Assembly (NCBI GenBank): GCA_903848645.1
Contig: CAINGU010000087.1
Location: 62,001-126,000 of the forward strand
Reading direction: 5' to 3'
DNA length: 64,000 nt
Origin: an uncultured cyanobacterium
Lineage (GTDB): Bacteria; Cyanobacteriota; Cyanobacteriia; Cyanobacteriales; Nostocaceae
This document shows, in pieces, positions 1-7,981 of the stretch; within the stretch, counting starts at the first letter, position 1, and every line of letters starts with the position of its first letter. Under the pieces are notes generated by a model. The model was not told the DNA's origin and searched no databases. It saw only the letters and a program-made list of their open reading frames with translations. The translations under genes and the position numbers were made by a program.

Positions 1-359
1 TGTTTATCTAAAGTTAAAATCTTAGTAATATTCATCCTTTCCGCAATAGCAACAATAGTTGCATCTACAAAATCTAACTCACTATCAGCATATTGGCTTA
101 AAATCTCCGTCACCCTTTTTAAATCAGTTTTATTAATCCCTTCAATAATGACATTACTATTAAATAATTCAGTTAAAACCTGTTTTGTTGTAGGATATCC
201 TAACCGAGAAGTAAGCAAATGACAAACTTCAGGTAAAACTGTTGTTGGTAAAACTAATACTTCCTTTAAATCAACTATAATATCAAGGATACACCCATAA
301 TTTTCGTCCTTAATATCAACACTTGCCATTAAGAAACTTATATCTAAAATAGCAGTCAT
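1..359 (-). CDS. PIN-domain toxin (VapC-like), 3' end cut by window edge
   Basis: The minus strand reads open from an ATG at 359 to the window edge, about 119 residues. The product begins MTAILDISFLMASVDIKDEN, has PEV near residue 44 and DFVDATIVAIAER further on, and runs into ILTLDK at the edge. This spacing of acidic residues is that of PIN ribonucleases, which act as VapC-type toxins cutting RNA. The last acidic cluster expected just after TLD lies outside the window, so completeness cannot be judged. The stop codon of the upstream antitoxin-like gene is only 2 bases away, so the two are very probably cotranscribed as a toxin-antitoxin pair. The first motif is DIS rather than the common DTS, which still keeps the catalytic Asp. 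Confidence 0.75.
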   Translation of the reverse strand, partial: MTAILDISFLMASVDIKDENYGCILDIIVDLKEVLVLPTTVLPEVCHLLTSRLGYPTTKQVLTELFNSNVIIEGINKTDLKRVTEILSQYADSELDFVDATIVAIAERMNITKILTLDK

Positions 360-361
360 GA

Positions 362-649
362 TTATTCATTTACCTCATTATTAAATTCCTTAATCCCTCT
401 ATTCGGCTCAATTTCTGGTGCTAAATTTTCTGTATCTTTGTCTGATAAATCGGGTTTACTAGACTCTCCTATACCAGAAATACTTAATAAAAAATTACTC
501 TCTTTTTGTTCATTATTAATAGCCGCAGAAGTTAAATTAAGTTTAAAACGTAAGTCTTCAATAAAATCAGCTAATTCCGGTAGTGCTGCCAGTGGAAGTT
601 CATTAATAGCTTGGGATAATTGTTGGTGGGTGAGATCTACAGAATTCAT
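362..649 (-). CDS. Small acidic protein, probable antitoxin of the adjacent PIN toxin
   Basis: This is a 95-residue open frame lying 2 bases upstream of the PIN gene on the same strand. The N-terminal part has a helical pattern (LSQAINELPLAALPELADFI) of the kind seen in cyanobacterial antitoxins paired with PIN or RelE-like toxins, followed by a charged, probably flexible tail. No DNA-binding fold can be named confidently. Position and size support the antitoxin role: antitoxin first, toxin second. A TA-flanked miniature repeat element ends up 5 bases upstream of the start codon, so the promoter must lie in or beyond that repeat. Confidence 0.6.
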   Translation of the reverse strand: MNSVDLTHQQLSQAINELPLAALPELADFIEDLRFKLNLTSAAINNEQKESNFLLSISGIGESSKPDLSDKDTENLAPEIEPNRGIKEFNNEVNE

Positions 650-653
650 ATTT

Positions 654-760
654 TACAGCAGATTCTGCTCTAATGAGGTACAAAGTTGAATTATGAAACT
701 ATTGTGGTGCGGGCATCTTGCCCGCTAGATATGTACCTCATAACACCGGAAAGTGCTGTA
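654..760. mobile_element. TA-flanked miniature inverted-repeat element, copy 1
   Basis: A 107-bp element starts TACAGCA and ends TGCTGTA. Inside each end is ATGAGGTACA or its complement, and in the centre lies the short palindrome GCGGGCATCTTGCCCGC. The same element occurs at 7784-7890 in the opposite orientation and at 17194-17346 with a 46-bp insertion. TA at both ends of every copy fits a TA target duplication, as made by IS630/Tc1/mariner-type transposases. No transposase is encoded. This copy lies between the start of the antitoxin-like gene and the DUF362 gene. Confidence 0.85.
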
Positions 761-884
761 TGTCATCCTTCTAGAGGATTAGCTTTTGTCTGTGATCAGG
801 GATATTGGCATTAATTTCTTCTTGGTTGCCCTATTCCTATATAAATCTCGTTTATATTGTTATATAATAACGCAATTATTCCCC

Positions 885-1859
885 ATGCCAACACAAAAAC
901 CATCTGTTAGTCTGATTCGGGCTAAATCCTACGAACAAGACGCTTTAAAAGAATCATTGGAAATACTGCTAGAACCTTTAGGGGGCATGGCTGCTTTTGT
1001 GAAACCAGGAAACCGGGTCTTACTCAAACCCAACCTCCTCACAGGTTCTCGTCCGACGAAAGAATGTACCACTCGTCCAGAATTAGTCCGTGCCGTTGCC
1101 GAAATGGTAATTGCCGTTGGTGGAAATCCATTTTTAGGAGATAGTCCCGCTTTTGGTAGTGCCAAAGGTGTGGCCATAGCTAATGGTTTATTACCAATTT
1201 TAGAAGAACTAAAATTACCACTTGTGGAATTTCACGGTAAACGTTATCAAACTGTCAATGACAATTTTAATCACTTGCTTTTATCTAAAGAAGCCATGGA
1301 AGCAGACGTGATTATTAACCTCCCTAAAGTGAAATCTCATATGCAATTAACCCTAACTTTGGGTGTTAAAAATCTCTTTGGTTGTGTTCCTGGGAAAATG
1401 AAAGCTTGGTGGCACATGGAAGCTGGCAAAGATGCTAACAAATTTGGAGAAATGTTAGTAGAAACTGCCAGAGCAATTAATCCAACTTTAACAATTTTAG
1501 ATGGGATTATTGGTCATGAAGGTAATGGACCAAGTGGGGGAGAACCTCGGAATTTAGAAATTTTAGCAGCTTCGACTAATGTATTTGCTTTAGATAGAGC
1601 AATGTTGGAAGTTCTCCAAGTTGCACCGGCACAAGTTCCCACTGTAGCAGCTTCCCAAAGATTGGGAATATGTCCCGAATTAAGTGATATTCACTTTCCG
1701 AATTTATCACCCGATTTACTACAAATTACAGATTGGCAATTACCCGAAAAGTTAATGCCCATAGATTTTGCCATGCCCCGTGTAATTAAATCTACTTTTA
1801 GGCATCTTTACATCAGGTTTATCAAAGAACCTATGAGTGCTTATAGAAACACTCCATAA
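885..1859 (+). CDS. DUF362 domain-containing protein
   Basis: The product has 324 residues from the ATG at 885. An in-frame start 99 bases upstream would add a 33-residue leader that does not resemble the family. Recognisable DUF362 features are GNRVLLKPNLL near the N-terminus, GDSPAFGSAKGVA, the central stretch LPKVKSHMQLTLTLGVKNLFG, and a DGIIGHEGNGPSGGEPR segment. DUF362 proteins often carry a C-terminal 4Fe-4S ferredoxin domain; no cysteine cluster is present here, so this is the short form. The biochemical role of the family is not established. A short GC hairpin after the stop (around 1876-1890) may end the transcript. Confidence 0.85.
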   Translation: MPTQKPSVSLIRAKSYEQDALKESLEILLEPLGGMAAFVKPGNRVLLKPNLLTGSRPTKECTTRPELVRAVAEMVIAVGGNPFLGDSPAFGSAKGVAIANGLLPILEELKLPLVEFHGKRYQTVNDNFNHLLLSKEAMEADVIINLPKVKSHMQLTLTLGVKNLFGCVPGKMKAWWHMEAGKDANKFGEMLVETARAINPTLTILDGIIGHEGNGPSGGEPRNLEILAASTNVFALDRAMLEVLQVAPAQVPTVAASQRLGICPELSDIHFPNLSPDLLQITDWQLPEKLMPIDFAMPRVIKSTFRHLYIRFIKEPMSAYRNTP

Positions 1860-2182
1860 TATCATCAAGTTGAAATCAGGGGTTTAACCCCTTTTTATCT
1901 CACTCCTAGTAATAAAGGATCTTGATGGAAAAAATTTAGCAAATTCTTGGATAGTCCAACCAACTTCCATCTCGAAGGTGTACATTAGTAGTTCTTGAAA
2001 GCTTGAGTCTAAATTAAGAGCGTGATTGCTCCCGACAGACAACAATGGCGTTGAAATTTGAGAATTTAACTCTTGTAGTAATCTAAATGTTGATCCCCAT
2101 ATAGCTCATACTAGATTTCGCTATCGGATAAGATGACAAAACAAAACCCTAAAACTCAGAATCGCTGTTGACTGCAACGCCC
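1860..2182. other. Intergenic region between DUF362 and permease genes
   Basis: About 320 bp. Apart from the hairpin just after the DUF362 stop, I see no gene. A minus-strand frame of about 75 codons (roughly 1882-2110) is open but has no start codon in its first half and resembles no family I recognise. The permease promoter is presumably in the last 100 bp, but no clear -35/-10 pair stands out. Confidence 0.5.
1876..1896 (+). terminator. Probable intrinsic terminator after the DUF362 gene
   Basis: The sequence AGGGGTTTAACCCCT is self-complementary around its centre and is followed by TTTT. It lies about 17 bases after the stop codon. The loop would be tight, so the call is tentative. Confidence 0.45.
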
Positions 2183-3235
2183 ATGAATCAACTGAATAAT
2201 GGTTTTACAATATTTCTCAGTCTGCTAGTTGAGGCGATGCCTTTTTTACTACTGGGTGTATTTTTCTCCAGTGTGCTACTATCCTTTGTCGATGAAAGTA
2301 AGTTAGTCAAGATAATGCCCAAAAATCCCCTACTGGGGGCTTTATTTGGCAGCATGATGGGTATTTTCTTTCCTGTTTGTGAATGCGGTAATGTGCCAGT
2401 GGCACGACGGTTATTGATGCAGGGAGTACCCACACCAGTAGCAATTGGCTTTTTGTTAGCAGCACCAACAATTAACCCAATTGTCATTTGGTCAACTTGG
2501 ACTGCATTTAAAGATCAACCAGAAATAGTAGTGTTAAGAGTGGTATTTTCCCTAGCCATTGCTACGATTATTGGTGTGATCTTCAGTTGCCAACCAGACT
2601 TGATTCCTTTTCTTCAACCAGCGATCGCTCGTTACCTCAAATTTAACCCCCCCGCCGCCCTAAAAACAACCCCCAGAGGCAGACAATCTCAACTACAACC
2701 CCAAACCAATGCCCCCAGTTTATTGCAATCAGGAACGTATATTCTGGGGGGAACTACGGGAGCATCAAAACGCATAGATAATAATTACGGTGAAGCTGCC
2801 GCAATTCCTAACTTCAGCAAACCCTTACCAGAAAAACTCCGTTCCCTATTAGATAATATTGTGCAAGAACTGCGGGAATTAGGAGGAGTGATGGTACTAG
2901 GAAGCGCAATTGCAGCCGCTATCCAAGTTTTAGCTCCCCGTGAATTGATTCTTGGTCTGGGGGCAGGACCTGTTAGCTCAATTTTAGCCATGCTAGTATT
3001 AGCAGGAGTCGTATCAATATGCTCTACAGTTGATTCCTTCTTTGCCCTGTCTTTTGCTTCCACCTTTACCAGCGGTTCATTACTAGCATTTTTAGTATTT
3101 GGACCAATGATTGATATTAAAGGTATTGGCTTGATGTTATCAATTTTCAAACCCAAAGCCCTGATTTATCTCTTTGTTTTAGCTGGACAATTGACACTTT
3201 TATTCACCTTATTTCTGAATTTGCACGTGATCTAA
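2183..3235 (+). CDS. Permease of the UPF0718/DUF318 (YraQ/ArsP-like) family
   Basis: This is a 350-residue, strongly hydrophobic protein. Residues 57-75 carry the signature GIFFPVCECGNVPVARR (C66, C68), followed by GVPTPVAIGFLLAAPTINPI, both hallmarks of the DUF318 permease family, which includes the organoarsenical exporter ArsP and YraQ. A soluble loop of roughly residues 160-215 separates two membrane halves, and the second half repeats the pattern (SICSTVDSFFALSFAS). Substrate is unknown; the paired cysteines suggest a metal or metalloid. The ATG at 2183 is preferred; an in-frame TTG lies 15 bases upstream. The next gene is a TIGR03943 protein, the usual partner of these permeases. Confidence 0.85.
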   Translation: MNQLNNGFTIFLSLLVEAMPFLLLGVFFSSVLLSFVDESKLVKIMPKNPLLGALFGSMMGIFFPVCECGNVPVARRLLMQGVPTPVAIGFLLAAPTINPIVIWSTWTAFKDQPEIVVLRVVFSLAIATIIGVIFSCQPDLIPFLQPAIARYLKFNPPAALKTTPRGRQSQLQPQTNAPSLLQSGTYILGGTTGASKRIDNNYGEAAAIPNFSKPLPEKLRSLLDNIVQELRELGGVMVLGSAIAAAIQVLAPRELILGLGAGPVSSILAMLVLAGVVSICSTVDSFFALSFASTFTSGSLLAFLVFGPMIDIKGIGLMLSIFKPKALIYLFVLAGQLTLLFTLFLNLHVI

Positions 3236-3585
3236 TTTTAATTAAGGTAAATTTTCTGCCCTTCTCGTCAATAGATTTGGGATTAATTCCGCCCTGAAGG
3301 GGTGAGGCTTGTACTAAAAATTCCCAATCCAAAATCTCAAATCCAAAATCTCAAATTTTTCGGTCAAATGTGGGGTGTGAGGTATGGGGTTTAAATCCTC
3401 CCCAGGTGAAAATATAGTAATTGGAGATTACCAAAGAAGCTATTGGTAATTTCTCCTCATCTACCCCCAGTAGTAATCGGTCAATCCAAAAATATTACTT
3501 TTGACTTTTGACTTTTGACTTTTGACTTCCGCCTTGCGGTACTAGCCCTCAGTCACCTATCACCTGTGATATCTAAATAACCTTA
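3236..3585. repeat. Intergenic region with short tandem repeats
   Basis: The 350-bp gap contains repeated AATCCAAAATCTCA-like units near 3325-3356 and a perfect run of the heptamer TTTTGAC (about 3499-3528). These are short tandemly repeated sequences typical of heterocystous cyanobacteria. The AATCCAAAAT unit recurs at 4412-4445 and, strikingly, inside carB at 44297-44329. No gene is seen. Confidence 0.7.
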
Positions 3586-4353
3586 ATGCTAAATTCCCAA
3601 ACCAAAGCCCCAAATAAACTCATCCCTTGGCTAGATGCGGTAGCTATTACAGCTTGGGGTATTTTAATGCTGAAATACTGGCTGACGGGCAAACTGTCTT
3701 TATTAATTCATCCTGATTACTTTTGGTTAGCCATTTCCGGTGGCGCGGGTTTGTTAATCGTGGGTGTTTTTAAAGGGTTACAACTATGGAAACACCGTCG
3801 GCTTCCCGAAATATCTAATACTCCGCATATTAGTTTATTTCCCCCTGGCTGGGGTAGCTTCCTGCTATTAACAGCCGCAATTTTAGGATTAATGATTACA
3901 CCCCGCGCCTTTGCCAGTCAAACAGCACTAGATCGGGGTGTTACCGAATTAATCGGTGCAACTCGCGCCCAACCCCAAGCCTTTCGGGCGACAGTTCGCC
4001 CAGAGGAGCGATCGCTTGTAGACTGGGTAAGAACCCTCAATGTCTATCCTGAACCCGACGCATACACAGGACAAAAAGTAAAAGTTCAGGGTTTTGTGAT
4101 TCATCAACCTAACGTCAGTGCAGAATATATATTTTTAGCCCGGTTTATCCTCACCTGTTGTGCTGCAGATGCCTATCCTGTGGGATTACCAGTTCAACTA
4201 TCAGCTTCCTCCCGTCAACAGTATCCACCGGATACATGGTTAGAAGTAGAAGGAGAGATGACAACACAAACCGTGGCCGAAAAACGCCAGCTAACAATCA
4301 AAGCTAACTCCCTCAAAAAAATTCCTCAACCGCAAAATCCTTACAGTTATTAG
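3586..4353 (+). CDS. TIGR03943 family protein (permease partner, YcgQ-like)
   Basis: The product has 255 residues. Hydrophobic segments lie at about 18-35, 47-65 and 90-108. The soluble C-terminal part contains YTGQKVKVQGFVIHQP and FILARFILTCCAADAYPVGL-like sequence; the CCAADA motif is characteristic of TIGR03943/DUF1980. In many bacteria this family is encoded beside a UPF0718 permease, as here, and the two are thought to form one membrane complex. The paired cysteines could bind a metal, which is inference. The gap to the permease is 350 bp and filled by repeats, so cotranscription is possible but not assured. Confidence 0.8.
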   Translation: MLNSQTKAPNKLIPWLDAVAITAWGILMLKYWLTGKLSLLIHPDYFWLAISGGAGLLIVGVFKGLQLWKHRRLPEISNTPHISLFPPGWGSFLLLTAAILGLMITPRAFASQTALDRGVTELIGATRAQPQAFRATVRPEERSLVDWVRTLNVYPEPDAYTGQKVKVQGFVIHQPNVSAEYIFLARFILTCCAADAYPVGLPVQLSASSRQQYPPDTWLEVEGEMTTQTVAEKRQLTIKANSLKKIPQPQNPYSY

Positions 4354-4411
4354 TAAGAAGTAGATTACTAACTGTAACTTTTGCTTATTGCCCGTAAATA
4401 CACAAAAGATG

Positions 4412-4446
4412 ATCAATCCAAAATCTAAAATCCAAAATCTAAAATC
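4412..4446. repeat. Short tandem repeat (AATCCAAAATCTAAA type)
   Basis: Repeated AATCCAAAATCTAAAAT units lie directly before the start codon of the next gene, leaving only about 5 bases between repeat and ATG. The same unit family is at 3325-3356 and inside carB. Confidence 0.7.
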
Positions 4447-4451
4447 GTTAG

Positions 4452-5951
4452 ATGAACAAATCCTATAAACTTATTCAACCATTAGATCGGATTGCGATCG
4501 CCGTCATGCTCTTGCTGAGTGTGTTGATTGGGTTAATCATCTGGAAAGGTGATGCAGTTAAACCCAGTGTCCGCACCTTTACCTGGGAAAACCAACAAAT
4601 CTGGGCAGATGATCTCTCCTTCTCCCTCAGCTTTAGTCGGCCCATGGATCCCAAAAGCATTGAGGAAAATTTAAAAATAGATCCACCTCTAGCTGGTAAA
4701 ATCAGTTGGGCGGGAAGAAGAATGGTGTATACACTGCTCACACCAGCCCCCTACGGGACAACTTACCAAGTTAAATTAGAACAAGGTAAAGATAAATATT
4801 CCCAAGCGGAAGGAAAAAATCGGGTGATGCAGCCTTTTACAGGTAGCTTTTCTACCCGCAATCGCGTCATCCTTTATATTGGTGCTAACCCAGAAGTCCA
4901 AGGACAGTTGGTACTTTATAATTTAACCCAAGAACAAAAAAAAGTTCTTACTCCTAAAGACTTAATTGTCATGGACTATAAACCATTCTCCAATGGTGAA
5001 AAAATTCTGTTCTCGGCTCGTTCTGCCAAAAATTCTGATCTACTTTCAGCCCAACTTTATACAGTCACCACAGGTATTTCTAGTCAAGTTGGCAAGGAAA
5101 CAGAAGCAGCAGGTAAAGTAGACCTAATTTTAGATAACAAAGAATATCAAAACCTCAAATTTGACCTTTCCGCCGATGGCCAAATAATTGTTATTCAAAG
5201 AGGTAAACGGGATAATCCCGGTGACTTTGCGCTCTGGTATTTATCAACCAGCAATGATAAATCCGCAGAAAAACCCACCCCAAAACGGTTACAAGGGCAA
5301 CCAGGTGGAGATTTTTTGATTACACCCGATAGCAAAGCTGTAGCGGTTTCCCAAGGAGAGGGAACAGCAATTGTTTCTTTGGAAGGGAATAGTAATAAAC
5401 CTTTGGATTTCCTCCCCCAATTTGGCTTAGTCCAAGCTTTTTCTAAAGACGGTTCCCAGGCAGCTATGGTCAAATTTAATACTGACTATACAAGAGATTT
5501 GTTTTTGGTCACCAACCAAGGCGTACAAAAACAATTATTAAAGACTACAGGCTCTATTCTTAGCTGTCAGTTTGATCCTGCTTCCCCTAGTCTCTACTGC
5601 TTAGTTACCCAACTTATTTCTAAAGAACAATACTTAGAACAGCCTTATTTAGTAGTTATTGACTTAAAAACAGGCAAGCAAAAACCATTGCTGCTCTTAC
5701 CTGCTGCTCAACGCAATGTCCAAACCAGTTTAGCACCCGATGGTTTAGGCTTCTTATTTGACCAAGTAGTCCCTGTCGCCAATAACACTACACAATTACC
5801 CACAAATACCTTAAAAACTGATGATGGTGAACCAATTGCTAGTAGTAGTCTCTGGTTAATGCCCTTGCTACCTATCGCTGATAATACAAACATTGATATT
5901 AAACCAGAACAACTCCCCCTAGTCGGCTTTCATCCCCAATGGCTACCTTAA
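4452..5951 (+). CDS. Membrane-anchored protein with SbsA Ig-like domain and beta-propeller-like repeats
   Basis: This 499-residue protein has one N-terminal membrane segment (about 14-33), so the rest is probably periplasmic. Residues about 42-135 fit a bacterial Ig-like domain of the SbsA type (FSRPMDPKSIEENLKIDPPL, then YGTTYQVKLEQG). From about residue 140 to the end the sequence has the loose repeating blades of a TolB/PD40-like propeller (KEYQNLKFDLSADGQ, GGDFLITPDSKAVAVSQGE, TSLAPDGLGFLFDQ). No catalytic site is visible. It follows the permease and TIGR03943 genes on the same strand, which suggests but does not prove a shared envelope role. Confidence 0.75.
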   Translation: MNKSYKLIQPLDRIAIAVMLLLSVLIGLIIWKGDAVKPSVRTFTWENQQIWADDLSFSLSFSRPMDPKSIEENLKIDPPLAGKISWAGRRMVYTLLTPAPYGTTYQVKLEQGKDKYSQAEGKNRVMQPFTGSFSTRNRVILYIGANPEVQGQLVLYNLTQEQKKVLTPKDLIVMDYKPFSNGEKILFSARSAKNSDLLSAQLYTVTTGISSQVGKETEAAGKVDLILDNKEYQNLKFDLSADGQIIVIQRGKRDNPGDFALWYLSTSNDKSAEKPTPKRLQGQPGGDFLITPDSKAVAVSQGEGTAIVSLEGNSNKPLDFLPQFGLVQAFSKDGSQAAMVKFNTDYTRDLFLVTNQGVQKQLLKTTGSILSCQFDPASPSLYCLVTQLISKEQYLEQPYLVVIDLKTGKQKPLLLLPAAQRNVQTSLAPDGLGFLFDQVVPVANNTTQLPTNTLKTDDGEPIASSSLWLMPLLPIADNTNIDIKPEQLPLVGFHPQWLP

Positions 5952-5953
5952 TT

Positions 5954-6010
5954 AATTGACAATTGACAATTATTAATTAACAATTATCAATTATCAATTG
6001 TCAATTTTTA
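5954..6010 (+). terminator. AT-rich inverted repeat, probable terminator
   Basis: Immediately after the stop of the Ig/propeller gene, tandem AATTGACA units face tandem ATCAATTG units, so the transcript could fold into a long AT-rich hairpin ending TCAATTTTT. The arms are themselves a short tandem repeat of the type found between many genes here. Confidence 0.5.
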
Positions 6011-6087
6011 CTTGTGCAAATAAGTGATAACGGTTACGTATTTGTGGATAATGACAGTATGACCGTGAAAAATTTACCTCTCATTAA

Positions 6088-6109
6088 GCTAACGTCACGC
6101 TACGCTATC
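6088..6109. repeat. Small dispersed repeat (GCTAACG..CGCTATC)
   Basis: A 22-bp sequence beginning GCTAACGTCACGCT and ending CGCTATC recurs with two differences at 17263-17284, where it sits inside the insertion that interrupts copy 3 of the TA-flanked element. Confidence 0.7.
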
Positions 6110-6144
6110 AGCCAACTACAGATGATCAAGATGAAACCGTAGTT

Positions 6145-7473
6145 ATGGAAAAACCGGAAGACAGCAAGCAACAGGACTGGATTGCAGAACCTGACCTTGA
6201 TCAACAAGCACAGGTCAATTTAGAATTTCAGCAATTACTGAAGTTAAATACCGAATTAAGTACAGCTAATCATGATTTATATGCTCAAGTAGAGCAGTTA
6301 AAAACCGAATTAGCTGAGGCAGAAAAAATTTTGCAATGGCAGAAAACTCGCTCCAGCGTTACCGAGTCAATGTTTAACCAGCAAACTCAAGAACTTGCCG
6401 CTGCTCAAGAGCAAATTCAGTCTCTATATCAGCAGTTAGAAACATCTGTACAAAAAGTTCAACAGCAGGAAATATCTGTAGAAACTTATAAATCCCATTT
6501 CCAAATTAGTCAACAACGTTTAGCTCATTTAGAAAGGGAATGTTCTCTGCTACAAACTAATTACAGTCAAGAGTCCCAGCAGCTATTACACTCGGAAAAT
6601 ACTTGTCGTGAGTTGCGGACTAGACTAATGCGTCAACAACGGCAGACTATGCAATTTAAATCGGCTCTAGAAAAATGCCTAGATACACCGATTCCTAGTC
6701 ATGAAAATTTAGAGGATCATATTCATCATCCCCATGATGTCATCCACAAACAAACAAGATTTTCGAGAAAAGCTCGGTCTTTGTTTCCCAATGCCCAACC
6801 TATTCGACCTTGGTCTGAAGTTGAAGATTCTCTCAGCGATTCTGTGCATAATTCCTGGGTGCAACCGACAGCACCAACTGCTCATAATTATCCTCATTCT
6901 CCAGAACCATTAATCTCCCAGCCTACAGCAGTTTATCAATCAGTAAATGTAGCTACTCCCGAAATATCACCTCAAAGCCAGCAAGTAGAAGGTATAATCA
7001 ACAATTTTTTGGCTACACCATTACTTGAAGCAACGAGCCAGAAGCCAGAAACTGAGGTAAATATTGAACAAGTTGATATATCTGTTTTAGAAACTTTGGG
7101 ATTTATTTCTGAAGATGATGAACAACCAGAAATAACTATTAAGCAGGATTTGCTGAGAGAAATTGATCCATATCATACTAGTGAAAATTCTGGAAAGAAA
7201 GATTTACCAATATCACCAACACAGAAATTACCAATCGTTTCCACATCTCTCAATGATCAGATAAATACTGTGGAAATGGAAGATTATTGGTTAGAGGTTT
7301 CACCTACTACAAACTCAAACTTACTGATTAATGATAGTTTGCCAGATTTATTGGATGACAATATATCTGAAAATAAATCACCTTCACCATTAATTTATCC
7401 ACAACGACCACCCAAGGGACGTAAGTCCTTAGCATCTGTAGAACTGCCAAATTTTCGACCCAAGACTAAGTAG
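6145..7473 (+). CDS. Coiled-coil protein of unknown function
   Basis: The product has 442 residues with no signal peptide or membrane segment. Residues about 20-170 form an almost continuous coiled coil rich in Gln, Glu and Leu (QAQVNLEFQQLLKLNTELS, LYAQVEQLKTELAEAEK). Residues 190 onward are low in order, rich in Ser, Pro and Thr, with an acidic patch around ISVLETLGFISEDDEQ and a basic tail ending PKTK. I recognise no named domain; the layout resembles cytosolic scaffold proteins conserved among filamentous cyanobacteria. It precedes rpsU by about 100 bp on the same strand. Confidence 0.75.
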   Translation: MEKPEDSKQQDWIAEPDLDQQAQVNLEFQQLLKLNTELSTANHDLYAQVEQLKTELAEAEKILQWQKTRSSVTESMFNQQTQELAAAQEQIQSLYQQLETSVQKVQQQEISVETYKSHFQISQQRLAHLERECSLLQTNYSQESQQLLHSENTCRELRTRLMRQQRQTMQFKSALEKCLDTPIPSHENLEDHIHHPHDVIHKQTRFSRKARSLFPNAQPIRPWSEVEDSLSDSVHNSWVQPTAPTAHNYPHSPEPLISQPTAVYQSVNVATPEISPQSQQVEGIINNFLATPLLEATSQKPETEVNIEQVDISVLETLGFISEDDEQPEITIKQDLLREIDPYHTSENSGKKDLPISPTQKLPIVSTSLNDQINTVEMEDYWLEVSPTTNSNLLINDSLPDLLDDNISENKSPSPLIYPQRPPKGRKSLASVELPNFRPKTK

Positions 7474-7574
7474 CTGATTAAGACTTTATTCCTCGTCAAG
7501 TATTTGATAAAATCTTTTTTGAGAATGAAAATTTTCAACCTGAAAATTATAAATCAATTAAGGACAGAGTAAGA

Positions 7575-7754
7575 ATGACTCAAGTGCTTTTAGGACAAAA
7601 TGAAGGCATAGATTCAGCTTTGCGTCGGTTTAAACGCCAAGTTTCTCAAGCTGGTATATTGGCTGATGTGAAATCCCGTCGCCACTTTGAAACCCCATTA
7701 GAAAAGCGCAAACGAAAAGCAGTTGCTATGAGGCGTAACCGCCGTTTTAAATAA
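7575..7754 (+). CDS. rpsU: 30S ribosomal protein S21
   Basis: This short gene encodes 59 residues beginning [20 protein letters not shown] and ending in a very basic tail ([16 protein letters not shown]). The N-terminal pattern and the internal [14 protein letters not shown] block are those of bacterial S21, a small-subunit ribosomal protein near the 3' end of 16S rRNA that helps initiation. Length matches cyanobacterial S21. AGGACA lies about 8 bases before the ATG as a possible ribosome-binding site. The transcript ends close to the TA-flanked repeat element, which starts 30 bp downstream. Confidence 0.93.
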   Translation: MTQVLLGQNEGIDSALRRFKRQVSQAGILADVKSRRHFETPLEKRKRKAVAMRRNRRFK

Positions 7755-7783
7755 ACATATTTCAGTTGTTACAAATTTTTATT

Positions 7784-7890
7784 TACAGCACTTCCCGGTG
7801 TTATGAGGTACATATCTAGCGGGCAAGATGCCCGCACTACAAGAGTTTCATGATTCAACTTTGTACCTCATAAGAGCGGAAACCGCTGTA
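7784..7890. mobile_element. TA-flanked miniature inverted-repeat element, copy 2
   Basis: This is the reverse-oriented 107-bp copy of the element at 654-760. It starts TACAGCA, ends CGCTGTA and keeps the inner TGTACCTCAT / ATGAGGTACA-like repeats and the central GCGGGC palindrome. It lies between the convergent rpsU and sdhA genes. Confidence 0.85.
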
Positions 7891-7910
7891 TATGGCAGGA
7901 GTGAGGAGGT

Positions 7911-7934
7911 AGGGGCGCAGGGCGTGCGCCCATT
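7911..7934. repeat. GC-rich palindrome AGGGGCGCAGGGCGTGCGCC
   Basis: A short GC-rich inverted repeat downstream of the sdhA stop. A near-identical copy (one base different in the centre) lies at 55117-55141. There is no clear T-run on either strand, so I treat it as a dispersed repeat rather than a terminator. Confidence 0.5.
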
Positions 7935-7981
7935 CAGGACTATTGGGAGCAGAGACTGCACCACAACGGCAAGAATTTGGA

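Noticed and set aside
1882-2110. Minus-strand open stretch of about 75 codons after the DUF362 gene
   Set aside because: No start codon in its first half, no ribosome-binding site and no recognised family; could be chance in AT-rich DNA.
4452-5951. TolB-like translocation protein
   Set aside because: The propeller-like blades are suggestive, but TolB's N-terminal domain is absent and an Ig-like domain is there instead.
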